Assembly: GCA_030427885.1 (NCBI GenBank)
Contig: JAUICM010000003.1
Coordinates: 124,001-188,000 of the forward strand
Source: Rhodothermia bacterium
GTDB taxonomy: Bacteria; Bacteroidota; Rhodothermia; Balneolales; Balneolaceae
Direction: 5' to 3'
Length of the DNA: 64,000 bases
The first letter of the stretch is position 1. Every line of letters begins with the position of its first letter. The notes under the pieces were generated by a model. That model did not search any database and was not told the DNA's origin. It saw only the letters and a list, made by a program, of their open reading frames with translations. Both the position numbers and the translations under genes were made by a program. Of this stretch, positions 1-10,100 are shown in pieces.

Positions 1-259
1 TAACATCGCATTGCTCCCAATGCACGTTACTGAGACCGAAGGTAAATACGATATCAAAGTTACCGTACGCGGTGGCGGAAAAGCAGGACAATCTGGTGCT
101 ATTCAGCACGCTCTTGCCCGCGCTATCGACGGCGAGAACGAAGAATTGCATACAATTCTTAAAGAGCACGGTCTTCTTACACGTGATGACAGAATGGTTG
201 AACGTAAAAAACCAGGTCAGCCAAAAGCACGTAAGAAATTCCAGTTCTCTAAGCGTTAA
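1..259 (+). CDS. rpsI: 30S ribosomal protein S9, 3' part (5' end outside window)
   Basis: This is the C-terminal part of small-subunit protein S9. The reading frame is open from base 2 (N-I-A-L-L-P-M-H...) to the stop at 259, so the gene starts before the window and the internal Met codons are not starts. It shows the conserved S9 core [20 protein letters not shown], then [20 protein letters not shown] and the basic tail QFSKR, which in this family reaches toward P-site tRNA. rpsB follows after a hairpin spacer, as in the usual rplM-rpsI-rpsB-tsf order. Identity is very secure; only the N-terminus is missing. Confidence 0.96.
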   Translation, partial: NIALLPMHVTETEGKYDIKVTVRGGGKAGQSGAIQHALARAIDGENEELHTILKEHGLLTRDDRMVERKKPGQPKARKKFQFSKR

Positions 260-310
260 TATTTACGCTTATACAACATTTTTTAAACACACATGTGTGG
301 CGACTCAAAG

Positions 311-348
311 CCAGGTGTCCCGGTATTAAGGCCGGGATTGGTTTTTTT
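311..348 (+). terminator. Hairpin plus T-run between rpsI and rpsB
   Basis: CCCGG and CCGGG form the core of a stem, extended by a CCA/TGG pairing, and are followed by seven T residues. It ends the rpsI transcript, or acts as a leaky terminator or attenuator in the rpsB leader, which runs 134 bases from rpsI to the rpsB start. The lower stem is imperfect. Confidence 0.6.
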
Positions 349-393
349 GGGGATGACCCGCACAGAGGATTAACCTAAACACATACTAATACA

Positions 394-1272
394 ATGCCTA
401 AAGCTGCATCTATTGAAGACCTGTTAAAATCAGGCGCACATTTTGGTCACCTGACCCGACGCTGGAACCCGAAAATGAAAGATTTCATTTTCATGCAACG
501 CAACGGGATCCACATCATCGACCTCAAGAAAACTCAAAACTATCTACAGGAAGCACTCGACGAAGTTCAGAAACTTGCCCGTGCTGGTAAAACCATTCTT
601 TTTGTAGGTACTAAAAAGCAATCAACTGAGATCATCAAAACCGAGGCTATCCGCGCAGGCATGCCTTATGTTACTCATCGTTGGTTAGGTGGTATGCTTA
701 CCAACTTCTCCACTGTCCGCAAGAGCATCTCCCGCATGGAAGAGATCGAGCGTATGAAAACAGACGGAACTATGGCTGAGCTTACCAAGAAAGAAGGTCT
801 GATGCTTGAACGTGAGCAGGACAAACTTGAAGATACTCTTGGCGGTATTGCTAATATGACCCGCCTTCCCGGTGCTATCTTTGTGGTTGATATCATTAAA
901 GAACACCTTTCTGTAAGTGAAGCGATTAAACTTCACATCCCGATCATCGCAATGGTTGATACCAATAGTGATCCTGATGTTCCTGACTTCATCATTCCTT
1001 GTAATGATGACTCTGCAAGAACCATCCAGCTGATCACCACTCAGGTTGCAGATGCTATCATTGAAGGCTCTGCAGAACGTGAAGCTCAGAAAGAAGAAGA
1101 GCTCATGGAACAGGCAGCTGCCGAAGCAAAAGGATCTAAAGACAGTAATGACGATGATTCTGACGACGATGTTGAAGTGAAAACAAAACTTCGTTCAAGA
1201 CGAAAAAAGAAAGCTGCTGAGCCAACTTTAGAAGCTGAAGATGGTTCTGACGACAGCGACGAAGAAGAATAA
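394..1272 (+). CDS. rpsB: 30S ribosomal protein S2 with charged C-terminal extension
   Basis: Ribosomal protein S2 of the small subunit, needed for S1 binding and translation initiation. The N-terminus carries the family signature [20 protein letters not shown], followed by [38 protein letters not shown] and the late block [14 protein letters not shown]...[13 protein letters not shown]. At 292 aa it is longer than typical bacterial S2 (about 240-260). The excess is a low-complexity tail from roughly residue 240: an acidic run ([12 protein letters not shown]), a basic run (RSRRKKKAA) and a final acidic run ending SDDSDEEE. tsf follows after 30 bp, giving the standard rpsB-tsf operon. Confidence 0.97.
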   Translation: MPKAASIEDLLKSGAHFGHLTRRWNPKMKDFIFMQRNGIHIIDLKKTQNYLQEALDEVQKLARAGKTILFVGTKKQSTEIIKTEAIRAGMPYVTHRWLGGMLTNFSTVRKSISRMEEIERMKTDGTMAELTKKEGLMLEREQDKLEDTLGGIANMTRLPGAIFVVDIIKEHLSVSEAIKLHIPIIAMVDTNSDPDVPDFIIPCNDDSARTIQLITTQVADAIIEGSAEREAQKEEELMEQAAAEAKGSKDSNDDDSDDDVEVKTKLRSRRKKKAAEPTLEAEDGSDDSDEEE

Positions 1273-1302
1273 TTTTAATCCATTTTAAAAAGAGTTATAA
1301 CA

Positions 1303-2136
1303 ATGAGCATTTCTGCTGCAGACGTTAAAAAACTTAGAGACATGACCGGCGCTGGTATGATGGACTGTAAAAAAGCCCTCGCCGAAGCCGAAGGAGATTT
1401 CGACAAAGCTGTTGAGATCCTCAGAAAAAAAGGCCAGAAAGTAGCTGATAAGAGAGCTGACCGTGAAGCTAAAGAAGGTTTGGTTCTTACCCGTATCAGT
1501 GACGATGCTAAAAAAGCTTCTGCTATCGAAATCAATTGCGAAACTGACTTCGTGGCACGTAACGAAGATTTCCAGGCTCAGGCTAATAAATTCCTCAACG
1601 CAGCTTACGATAACGATATCGAAACTGTTGACGCACTTATGGAAGTTGAAGTGGACGGACGTTCTATTGGTGACCATCTGCAGGACATGACCGGTAAGAT
1701 CGGTGAGAAGATCCAGATCAGCACCGTGGTACTTGCAAAAACTGATGGTTCTCTGGTTTCTTACATCCACCCGGGCAACCAGCTTGGTGTGATCGTTGAG
1801 TTCGACGGTTCTATTGAAAGTGATGAGATCGGTAAAGACGTGGCTATGCAAGTTGCTGCAATGAAGCCACTTGCTGTTACTCAGGACGAAGTTGATGCTT
1901 CTGTTGTTGAGAAAGAACTTGAGATCGCTAAAGAGCAACTGATCAACGAAGGAAAACCTGCTGAGATCGCTGAAAAAGCAGCTCAGGGTAAACTTCGCCG
2001 CTTCTACGAAGAGCGTGTTCTTCTGAACCAGAAATTCGTAAAAGACAACGGTGTTACTGTTAAGCAGTACCTGGAGCAAAATGGTGCTCCTCTGGCGAAA
2101 GCCTTCCACCGAATTCAATTAGGCGAAGACGCTTAA
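1303..2136 (+). CDS. tsf: Translation elongation factor Ts
   Basis: EF-Ts is the guanine-nucleotide exchange factor for EF-Tu. The N-terminal UBA-like module reads VKKLRDMTGAGMMDCKKALA (family TGAGMMDCKKAL signature, residues about 9-28). The second signature, INCETDFVARNEDFQ, is near residue 78. The 277 aa length fits the family. It is the second gene of the rpsB-tsf operon and is followed 19 bp later by a strong intrinsic terminator, so pyrH is probably transcribed separately or by read-through. A long open frame antisense to this gene is a codon-bias shadow. Confidence 0.97.
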   Translation: MSISAADVKKLRDMTGAGMMDCKKALAEAEGDFDKAVEILRKKGQKVADKRADREAKEGLVLTRISDDAKKASAIEINCETDFVARNEDFQAQANKFLNAAYDNDIETVDALMEVEVDGRSIGDHLQDMTGKIGEKIQISTVVLAKTDGSLVSYIHPGNQLGVIVEFDGSIESDEIGKDVAMQVAAMKPLAVTQDEVDASVVEKELEIAKEQLINEGKPAEIAEKAAQGKLRRFYEERVLLNQKFVKDNGVTVKQYLEQNGAPLAKAFHRIQLGEDA

Positions 2137-2155
2137 TCATTTTTTCTTTACATTT

Positions 2156-2188
2156 GGCTGTCCCCAAAACCGGGACAGCCTTTTTTTT
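2156..2188 (+). terminator. Intrinsic terminator after tsf
   Basis: A perfect 9-bp stem, GGCTGTCCC/GGGACAGCC, with a 7-base loop is followed directly by eight T residues. It sits 20 bp after the tsf stop. Confidence 0.92.
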
Positions 2189-2216
2189 GTCTTTTAATTT
2201 TTAGAAATCCAACCAC

Positions 2217-2936
2217 GTGGCAAATAAATACAAGCGCATCCTACTCAAATTAAGCGGAGAAGCTTTACTCGGGGAACAAGGACATGGAATCGATGGAGAT
2301 GTCCTCACACAATATGCAGAAGAGATCAAAGCCGTTCAGAGAGAAGGCGTGGAGGTCTCCATTGTGATCGGAGGTGGAAATATATTCCGTGGCGTTAAAG
2401 GAGCTACCGAAGGCATGGATCGTGTGCAGGGTGATTACATGGGTATGCTTGCCACCATGATAAACAGTATGGCTCTGCAGGATGCTTTGGAACGCCAGGA
2501 TGTGATGACCCGCTTGCTCAGTGCAATTCGCATGGAAGCTATTGCAGAACCATTTATTCGGCGCCGTGCTGTACGTCACCTCGAAAAAGGACGCGTGGTT
2601 ATATTCGGTGCAGGAACAGGAAATCCTTACTTCACCACCGACACTGCCGGAGCCCTCCGTGCTATTGAGGTTGAAGCCGATGTGATCCTGAAAGGAACCC
2701 GAGTGGACGGAATCTATGATTCAGACCCCGAAAAAAATCCGGATGCCGTTAAATTCGATACCATCACCGGTGATGAAGTATTAAAGAGACGCCTTTCTGT
2801 GATGGACCTGACCGCCTTCACCCTGTGCCGCGAAAACGAAACTCCTATTATTGTGTTCAACATGAACCAGAAAGGAGCCTTCAAAAAGATCGTGTGCGAC
2901 GGCGAGGACCTGGGAACTACCGTTGTTTGGGAGTGA
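2217..2936 (+). CDS. pyrH: Uridylate (UMP) kinase, PyrH type
   Basis: UMP kinase phosphorylates UMP to UDP in cytosolic pyrimidine synthesis and belongs to the amino-acid-kinase fold, not the NMP kinases. Visible blocks are [15 protein letters not shown] at the N-terminus, [13 protein letters not shown] near residue 50, [20 protein letters not shown] for the nucleotide site and [20 protein letters not shown]. The 239 aa length is typical. The start is GTG at 2217; no in-frame ATG lies nearby upstream and [14 protein letters not shown] fits the family N-terminus. In most relatives frr follows directly, but here about 3.5 kb of other DNA separates them. Confidence 0.96.
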   Translation: MANKYKRILLKLSGEALLGEQGHGIDGDVLTQYAEEIKAVQREGVEVSIVIGGGNIFRGVKGATEGMDRVQGDYMGMLATMINSMALQDALERQDVMTRLLSAIRMEAIAEPFIRRRAVRHLEKGRVVIFGAGTGNPYFTTDTAGALRAIEVEADVILKGTRVDGIYDSDPEKNPDAVKFDTITGDEVLKRRLSVMDLTAFTLCRENETPIIVFNMNQKGAFKKIVCDGEDLGTTVVWE

Positions 2937-3523
2937 TTCTTCACTTCGTTTGCATCCGCTCTCTCTGTTTTAAGAAGAACTCCTGGGATCATATGCCCGG
3001 AAGTCCCGAAGCTTCGGGATCTGGAGCTTTTGGTTCTGGAGCCTGCACTGTGGTAGCTCAGGGTCGGTCCAAAAGAACTGAGAACCAATACATGACTCGG
3101 TAGCCGTTCCATAAGATCCTGAATCAAGTTCAGGATGACGAGTGCTTTTAAGGATTTTGTCATCGTGAATATAGCTAGGGATCAATCATGGTTCAGGATG
3201 ACGGCTTAAAGATATTTTCATAGTAGAAAAGTCCTCCCTCGAGGGAGGTGGCATTTTGAGCTTGCTCAAAAGCCGGAGGGTGTCGGAAACTAACTCCCAA
3301 ATTAATACGGACACCCCTCCCGCCTTCGGCGTACTCCCCTCAAGGGGAGACTTATTTTATCCACAAAGATAAACCTATCCCTCTTTAGAGAGGGACAAGT
3401 CAAAACTTGTTTTGTCTCAGGGAGAGGCCCGGGTGGGCTGCTGTTACAAAGCCTCACTGGTCCTCCCTCTGATCTCACATAAATGAGTGATCTGTCTCCC
3501 TCCTAAGGTAGACATGTAAAGAA
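2937..3523. repeat. Palindrome-rich intergenic spacer between pyrH and the YHYH lipoprotein
   Basis: No convincing gene lies in these 587 bp. Several inverted repeats are packed together. TCCCGAAGCTTCGGGA is a perfect 16-bp palindrome at 3004-3019. ATCCTGAA/TTCAGGAT pair at 3116-3136. GTTCAGGATGACG occurs twice as a direct repeat (3128-3140 and 3191-3203). A composite foldable unit at 3231-3351 contains CCTCCCTCGAGGGAGG, TTTTGAGC/GCTCAAAA, GGGTGTC/GACACCC, CGCC/GGCG and TCCCCT/AGGGGA. CCCTCTTTAGAGAGGG lies near 3380-3395. This looks like several families of dispersed extragenic palindromes piled together. Short open frames here are artefacts. Confidence 0.75.
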
Positions 3524-4537
3524 TCAGTGAAAATGGTCGTGATCCAGTTTGGCTTTGGGCATGCCTTTGCTGAAAGAGGCATCCGGAGTTCCCGAATAAC
3601 ATTTGATCATCCACGGATAGGTATCGGTTACATAATATCCGTACTGACCGTTTACCGTCATGCCGTTACACTCATCCAGATCGCCGGTGCCGGTAAACTC
3701 GTAATCGTCAATGTAGCTGCCGTCATAAGTTCCGCCCGGGTCATTATCATCAGGACCGGGACGGGTACCTGATCTGAGTTCATATCCGGAGACTGCTTTA
3801 CGCACCTGATTAGTTTGAGGATCCAGAAAGTAGCTGCCATAGATCGGGAAGCCATCAGCAGCAAAGCCAATTACAGGTGAACCGCTATCCCCAGGTACGT
3901 CATCAAACATGGCTCGTGGATCACCATGATAGTGGTAGGTGCCATCGGGCTGGGTATGAGCATTATGGGAATCGGCACCAAATTTCGATTCCGTCCCCAA
4001 TGGATCTAAGAGCCAGCCATCCTGTTGGGTACAGCCAATAGCGGTATTTCCGTCATTATCAGCCTGCGGATCGTTTGGTTTATAACATCCGGCAGAAAGC
4101 ATATCCACTACTACCCCGTTCAGCATAATAGCATCGTAGTAGAGTTGTGAAAGCTCTGTCCATTGTTGATTCTTTTCGGGTGATTTCGGAACCGTAAACA
4201 CCCTGTCATTCTCACTCACATCTGTGGCAAAATGCGCAGTTACATCATTAAAGTCGTGGTTGGGAATTCCATTCACTGAGACCGTACAATTATCATCATC
4301 TGCAGTTACGCTTACCGAGCCCTCGAAATTAGTATTCTTCTGAATATCCTGTACATAAGAGACATATTCTTCCGCATACTCGGTGCAATCAGAACTAATA
4401 TTCGTAAAGATCGAATCTGTAATATCGATCTTATCGTTTTCTTCTTCGCCTGATGAGGATCCTGAGGAGCAGGAAATGAATAGCCCTGAAGTGAGTATCA
4501 AAAGCATTATCCCCGTTTTGATTCTTATTTTTTGCAT
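3524..4537 (-). CDS. YHYH-domain lipoprotein
   Basis: A secreted lipoprotein of 337 aa. The N-terminus has a hydrophobic stretch ending in the lipobox LFISC (Cys23), then a Ser/Gly and acidic linker. The centre contains DSHNAHTQPDGTYHYHGDP, with the YHYH signature at residues 201-204, followed by GFAADGFPIYGSYF, matching the YHYH-domain family (PF14240). Several Cys residues (51, 84, 151, 169 and near the C-terminus) could form disulfides. The family's biochemical role is not known to me; the His-rich motif suggests metal or ligand binding, which is inference. It is 70 bp downstream of a histidine kinase on the same strand. Confidence 0.8.
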   Translation of the reverse strand: MQKIRIKTGIMLLILTSGLFISCSSGSSSGEEENDKIDITDSIFTNISSDCTEYAEEYVSYVQDIQKNTNFEGSVSVTADDDNCTVSVNGIPNHDFNDVTAHFATDVSENDRVFTVPKSPEKNQQWTELSQLYYDAIMLNGVVVDMLSAGCYKPNDPQADNDGNTAIGCTQQDGWLLDPLGTESKFGADSHNAHTQPDGTYHYHGDPRAMFDDVPGDSGSPVIGFAADGFPIYGSYFLDPQTNQVRKAVSGYELRSGTRPGPDDNDPGGTYDGSYIDDYEFTGTGDLDECNGMTVNGQYGYYVTDTYPWMIKCYSGTPDASFSKGMPKAKLDHDHFH

Positions 4538-4607
4538 GGTTTTGTTGTGTATTTAAGATTGATTAACCTTAATACACCTCCGGTTCGGCTTACCCCTAAT
4601 GGATAAG

Positions 4608-6242
4608 CTAAATTGAAACGCTGGCCGCACTTCCTTTTATTTTCTTCTCTGTGTTGAATTCAAGGCTGATCTTCGTTCCATTGTTCTCAGCACTGATTAT
4701 TTCAAGTTCACCATGAAGTTGAGTTGCCATGAGATGAAGCAGCTGCATTCCAAGCCCTGTTCCTGAACCCTTTATTTTTTCTGCAGGTATTCCAATTCCA
4801 TTATCAGAGATCAATATTGATATATGATTACCTTTATTCTTGAAAAGTATATTCATTTCACCTTTTTTACCATTTGAGTACGCATGGCGAAATACATTGT
4901 TGACCGCTTCATTCAGAAAAAGGGCACACGGTACGGCCTGATTAATGTTTATCTTTAATTTGTCCAGTTCAAAATTTACATCTACATCCACATAGTTAAA
5001 CTGATTGGATATCATATCCACCAGTTTCTTCGCATGTTTATCGAACCGGATGTTTTTAAGATCTTTTGCATGATATAGCTCTTCATGTATCATAGCTATG
5101 CTCTGTATCCTGCTCACGGAATCCATAAGGTGATCATTCAGCACTTCATCATCCGATTGCATAGCCTGTAGCTGCAGAAGCCCCGAGATCACCGCCATAT
5201 TATTCTTAACACGATGGTTCATCTCGGAGATGAGTACTTCTTTTTCCTGCAAGGTTTGTTCAAGTTTCTTTTCTCTGGTAATACGTTCGGTTATATCAAT
5301 TGCCATTATCTGAGTAGCCTTTTTATCCATATATATGAAGTCAGCAACATACACTTCCACAGGAATCACTTTCCCGCTTTTCGTTTTGAATTCATCCACA
5401 AAAGGATAACTCCTGACCATACTCAGATCCTCTTCTCTGGCCTTCCGAATCTGTTCCCAGGTATCCGCATGCATAACCTCACTTAAATTTTTACCAATTA
5501 GTTCATCGAATTCTGCTTCCAGTAATTCACAGCCCGCAGGATTTACAAATAGAATTTCATCATCCTGATGGATCCCGATCCCAAAAGGAGATTCATTCAC
5601 AAGGAGCCTGTATCGTTCCTCCTGATCTCTTAATGCACTTTCCGTTTTAATAATTTCTGTTTTATCTGCAACGATAAACACTATAGATTCGATCTCTCCA
5701 TTCCGGTCTTTGATAGGTGCAGCATTACTCGAGATAAATTTCTCAGTTCCATCCTCAAACCTGAGCAGATACCTCTCACTTACCATCTGCTCTCCGGACA
5801 TTATCCGGTGATGCAGGCGCTCCTCTTTTTTAATTACCGTACCATTCAAATGAGAGGTAGTAAAGGGCAGGTCTACTAATTTCTTTCCCACGATGTAAGA
5901 TCTGTCAAACCCAAGTATCTCTGCTCCCTGATCATTTATATAGGTTACATGAGCATCTAGATCCAGAATTGCGATCGCCAGTGGTGAATGTTCGAGTATC
6001 TTATCAGAAAACTCTGTACCCAGTTTGATTTTTTTATCATACCTGTTAACCAACCAGTAAATCAATAATCCTGATATTAATACATAGAACAAACCCTTTA
6101 TAGTCTGAAAAAAGGTTATGTCCTGAATATCATTCGCAAATACTGCGATTACTTTGTCTGAGTATATGATCCAAAGAGCAGCAAACAGCACATAAATAAA
6201 TGCGATCGTTTTTGGATTCAATATTTTGCCTGACCTGTTCAA
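4608..6242 (-). CDS. Membrane PAS-PAS sensor histidine kinase (HisKA_2 type)
   Basis: A sensor kinase of 544 aa. Two N-terminal membrane segments (about residues 11-35 and 45-66) are followed by a PAS domain around 78-195 (HSPLAIAILDLDAHVTYIN), a second PAS around 207-322 (NESPFGIGIHQDDEILFVN) and a HisKA_2 dimerisation motif, EMNHRVKNNMAVISGLLQLQ, with phosphoacceptor His343. The ATPase domain has N-box LNEAVNNVFRHAY and G-box DNGIGIPAEK...GSGTGLGMQLL. No response regulator is adjacent, so the partner is unknown. It is transcribed divergently from frr across a 222-bp AT-rich spacer and may be cotranscribed with the YHYH lipoprotein. The signal sensed cannot be read from the sequence. Confidence 0.9.
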   Translation of the reverse strand: MNRSGKILNPKTIAFIYVLFAALWIIYSDKVIAVFANDIQDITFFQTIKGLFYVLISGLLIYWLVNRYDKKIKLGTEFSDKILEHSPLAIAILDLDAHVTYINDQGAEILGFDRSYIVGKKLVDLPFTTSHLNGTVIKKEERLHHRIMSGEQMVSERYLLRFEDGTEKFISSNAAPIKDRNGEIESIVFIVADKTEIIKTESALRDQEERYRLLVNESPFGIGIHQDDEILFVNPAGCELLEAEFDELIGKNLSEVMHADTWEQIRKAREEDLSMVRSYPFVDEFKTKSGKVIPVEVYVADFIYMDKKATQIMAIDITERITREKKLEQTLQEKEVLISEMNHRVKNNMAVISGLLQLQAMQSDDEVLNDHLMDSVSRIQSIAMIHEELYHAKDLKNIRFDKHAKKLVDMISNQFNYVDVDVNFELDKLKININQAVPCALFLNEAVNNVFRHAYSNGKKGEMNILFKNKGNHISILISDNGIGIPAEKIKGSGTGLGMQLLHLMATQLHGELEIISAENNGTKISLEFNTEKKIKGSAASVSI

Positions 6243-6464
6243 CTTCAGTAGTACCCAAATTATTCCGTATCTGTAAATTCACAAAATTTCATTAAACATT
6301 ATAAATGAAAAATTTCCTAATTAATTCCTTAATGCAGATAATTTTTAACAAGCATATAATATGTGTAAAACCCCACTTTCATTAAGATTTATTGCTCACT
6401 TTTATTAACTTCACGAAATTAAAAAACAGGGTTATCAGCCCCATTCAAACCAAAGCAATCAGGT

Positions 6465-7034
6465 ATGATCTCCGAAGAACTACAGGACATAATTGACGAA
6501 GCGGACATGAAAATGGATGACGCCGTCCAGTATCTCAAAAGTGAATTCTCGCATATCCGTACAGGTAAGGCAAATCCCGCATTAATCTCTGGTGTTAAGG
6601 TTGAGTATTACGGAGCACAAACACCACTGCAACAGCTGGCTAATATTACTGTTCCGGAACCTCGTTTGCTTATGGTTTCACCTTACGATAAATCAACCCT
6701 TCCTGATATTGAAAAAGCTATTATGGCTGCAGGACTTGGCTTGAATCCGATGAATGATGGAGATTTTGTTCGTATTCCACTTCCTATCTTGACAGAAGAA
6801 CGACGCAAAGAACTCGTGAAAGTGGCCAGAGATAAAGCTGAACAGGCCAGAATCAGTATTCGTAACTCGCGACGTGATGCCAACGAGACCATAAAGAAAA
6901 CGGTTGAATCAGAATCACTTCCCGAAGATTCCAGATTTGAAGCCGAAGATGAAGTGCAGGCAAAAACAGACAATCATACCAAAGCAGTGGATGAGTTGTT
7001 GGCGGGGAAAGAATCAGAAATTATGACCGTATAA
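6465..7034 (+). CDS. frr: Ribosome recycling factor
   Basis: RRF acts with EF-G to split post-termination ribosomes. The 189 aa length is typical. Visible blocks are EFSHIRTGKANPALISGVKV (the conserved RTGRA-like motif), YYGAQTPLQQLANITVPEPR, DGDFVRIPLPILTEERRKEL and the C-terminal helix ARISIRNSRRDANETIKK. It normally follows pyrH but is displaced here by 3.5 kb. Its own promoter should lie in the AT-rich spacer at 6243-6464, shared with the divergent kinase. A dispersed palindromic repeat follows within 5 bp of the stop. Confidence 0.96.
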   Translation: MISEELQDIIDEADMKMDDAVQYLKSEFSHIRTGKANPALISGVKVEYYGAQTPLQQLANITVPEPRLLMVSPYDKSTLPDIEKAIMAAGLGLNPMNDGDFVRIPLPILTEERRKELVKVARDKAEQARISIRNSRRDANETIKKTVESESLPEDSRFEAEDEVQAKTDNHTKAVDELLAGKESEIMTV

Positions 7035-7037
7035 TAG

Positions 7038-7124
7038 TCATTGCGAGCAAAGCGAAGCAATCTCAATGAATAGGCTTAAAAACGAGATTGCCACGTCAAT
7101 GCATTCGCATCTCCTCGCAAAGAC
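7038..7124. repeat. Imperfect extragenic palindrome between frr and smc
   Basis: The outer arms GTCATTGCGAG and CTCGCAAAGAC pair with one mismatch. Inside, GCAATCTC pairs with GAGATTGC. The whole ~87-bp unit fills most of the frr-smc gap. From memory, this CATTGCGAG...GAAGCAATCTC type of element is dispersed in many genomes of this group. It may terminate frr or stabilise its mRNA 3' end. Confidence 0.75.
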
Positions 7125-7146
7125 TTTTTTATTTTAAATCTAGCTC

Positions 7147-10100
7147 GTGTATATATCCGAACTCAATTTACAGGGATTTAAAAGTTTTGCTCATAAAACC
7201 AAAGTGAGCTTCGATAGCGGAATAACGTCTATCGTTGGCCCCAATGGTTGTGGTAAATCTAATATTGTGGATGCACTGCGCTGGGTTCTTGGCGAGCAAC
7301 GCCCGTCCCTGCTCCGGTCTTCTGCCATGAGCAATGTGATCTTCAATGGTACTTCGAAAAAGAAGGCTTTGGGGATGGCGGAGGTTTCGCTCACTTTTGT
7401 AAATGATAAAGGCATCCTACCTATCGAATACAGTGAAGTTACCATCACACGCCGTTTGTTCCGCTCAGGTGATTCAGAATATCTCATTAATGGTACTTCC
7501 TGCCGTCTGAAGGATATCATGGAGCTGTTCATGGATACCGGTATGGGCTCTGATGCCTATTCGGTGATTGAGCTGAAAATGGTTGAAGAGATCCTTAATG
7601 ATAAAAATAACGACCGACGTCGTTTGTTTGAGGAGGCTGCGGGTGTTACCCGATATAAGGATCAGCGTAAAAAAACCCTTCGCAAACTGGACGAGACTCG
7701 TAAAGACCTTCAGCGTGTGGATGACCTACTGATCGAGCTTCGCAAGAAGGCACGTTCTCTGGAGATCCAGGCTGAGAAAGCTGAAAAAGCCAAGGTGTAT
7801 AAAGATGAGCTTGAATTACTAGACAAAGCTCTGACCCTGCACGATTTCAAAAAGATCCAGGAAGAGATGGAACCTCTTCAGGAACGGATCACAAATGCAG
7901 AGAAAGAAAAGAAAGAAATCACTAAAAACACTGATGAACTGGAATCGGCAGATGAAAAGGCCCGTGCTCAGCTTATTGAGAAAGAACGACAGCAGGGTGA
8001 GGCTCAGCGCCAGGTAAGTCAGCTTCATAATTCTATACGGGAAGCTGATACCAATATCCGCATCACCAAAGAGAAGATTGAGAATGAGAAAAAGGTGATC
8101 AAGGAATATACCAAAGATATTGAGCAGGGAGAGGTCGATCTCAAAGAGCTTATGGACCTGTTGAATAACAGCAGAAGCAAGCTCGAATCTTTTGATGACG
8201 ATCTCGATAAATCTGAAAAAGCTCTCGAAGATTCCAAGAAAAAGTATTCTCAGATTCAGCAGCAGTACAACCGTGAACGCCACGATCTGTACGAACTTGA
8301 AGTTTCGCTGAGTGCCACTAACAATGAGCTGAATCAGCTGCAGGCAAAGCGTATCAAGATCGAATCCCGGCTTGAAAATACAGAAGGCGATCTGGAGCGG
8401 ATCAATGATGAGATCGTTGATCTGAACGATGAGATCGACAACATGAATGGCGAGCAAGGCCTTATTGAAGGCAAGCTTGAGAAACTGGTTACCGAACGGG
8501 ACGAACTTGAGAAGGACCTGGAAACATCACGGGAGAAAAGAGAAAGCTTTGCCAATAAGCAGAATGAGATCAAAGATGAGCTAAGGACTTTACAGAGTCA
8601 GAAAGAATCACTTCTGAACGAGATCGGCCTGTTGAACGACCTGGCAAATTCAAACGAAGCTTTTCCGGGCAGCGTAAAGTATTTGCTCGAAAACCACCGA
8701 TTCGATTTTAAAGATATCACCACGGTTTCTGAGATCTTCGACACGGATGAAAAGCACGCCGTAGCACTTGAATCTGTTTTAGGAGATGCTCTCAATTACG
8801 TGGTCGTCAAAACGCTTGAAGATGCCGAACGTGCTGCAAAGCTTCTGAAAGAAAATAAAAAAGGCCGGGCCACCTTCATTCCTTTGGATCAGCTCGCTGC
8901 CAGGTACGAGGTGCAGAAAGGCTCATTATTCGATAATGTGAAAGCCAAACCTGCTTATTCAGCCCTTAAACAGTTACTTCTGGGTAATGTGATGGTGTTC
9001 GATTCGGTAAAAGAAGCATATTCCGGATTGAAGAATAGCAACTCCATTGGCGTTACTTATGATGGCGAAGTAGTGACCAATGCCCGGTTCTATCAGAGTG
9101 GAAGCAAAAGTAAGAATACCGGGGTTCGGGTTGGGCTAAAGGATAAGATCGAGCGACTTGAGAAGGAAGAAGCCAAAACCACTAAAGAAATTGTAAAGCT
9201 GGAAGAGTATCTGGCTCAGATCGTTGAGAAATATGATAAGCTCGATATCGGTTTGCTCAGTACAAACCTGAAAGAAAAAGAGCAGGAAGTACGACGCCTT
9301 GAGCAACAACAGCATAGTCTGAGTTCGAAAGTTCAGGTTTATCAAAAGAATATCACCGAGCTGATGAACCGGAAAGACCATCTGAAAAGCAGCGAAGGTA
9401 CTGCACAGGAGGAACTCGATTCCATGCAACCAAAACAGAAAGAGCTGCAAAAGAAAATGCTGGAACTTGATAAGCAGCAAACCGATAAGAAAGAGTTGCT
9501 CGAATCGCTGGAAGACGAACGCGCTATTGCTCAAAGCCGCTACAACGATACCCAGCTGAAACATCAGGATCTGCGGAATAAGGTTGAGAACCACGAACGT
9601 GATGTCAAGCGGGCGGAGACTGGGATACAGAGTGTTCAGTCCCGTATAGAGAATCGTACGAAGCTTACGGAGCAGTCAAAGAAGAACATCACTGAGTATA
9701 CCAGCTACATCGGGCGTCTTGAGGAAGAACTGACTGTAAATCAGGAATTGAAAGTTGAAGCCGATGAGTCTCTGCAGAAGGCGGAAGAGTCTGCTGCCAA
9801 ACAACGCGGGCAGATCAATGAGATCGAGAAGAATCTGAGAGAAATTCGCCGCCAGAAGGAAGTAAACATGGAACTGGTGCATCACCTGGCTATGGCCAGG
9901 GAAAAGATGGAAATGCAGATCCAGGGACTGTCTGACCACATCTGGGAAACATATGGCATTCTGATGAAACAGATCGAAGGTGCTGAGATGCCCGAAGATA
10001 AAACTCCCGATGAGGTAAAACAGCGTATTGGCTGGTTACGACAGAAGCTCAACAGTATCGGTGAAGTAAACCCGCTGGCCATCGAAGAATATAAGGAGGA

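Noticed and set aside
311-393. A ribosomal-protein S2-binding leader structure upstream of rpsB
   Set aside because: The hairpin has a T-run and is adequately explained as a terminator. I could not match a known S2 leader motif by eye.
1285-2118. 277-codon open frame antisense to tsf
   Set aside because: It mirrors tsf almost exactly, and the translation is low-quality and rich in Ser/Phe. It is a codon-bias shadow of a certain gene.
2714-3163. Open frames running from pyrH into the spacer (also 2825-3103 and 2970-3185)
   Set aside because: They overlap pyrH or run through palindromic repeats, have no recognisable domain, and use unlikely starts.
8025-9594. Several long open frames antisense to smc
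   Set aside because: They arise from the repetitive coiled-coil codons of smc and show no domain or start signal.
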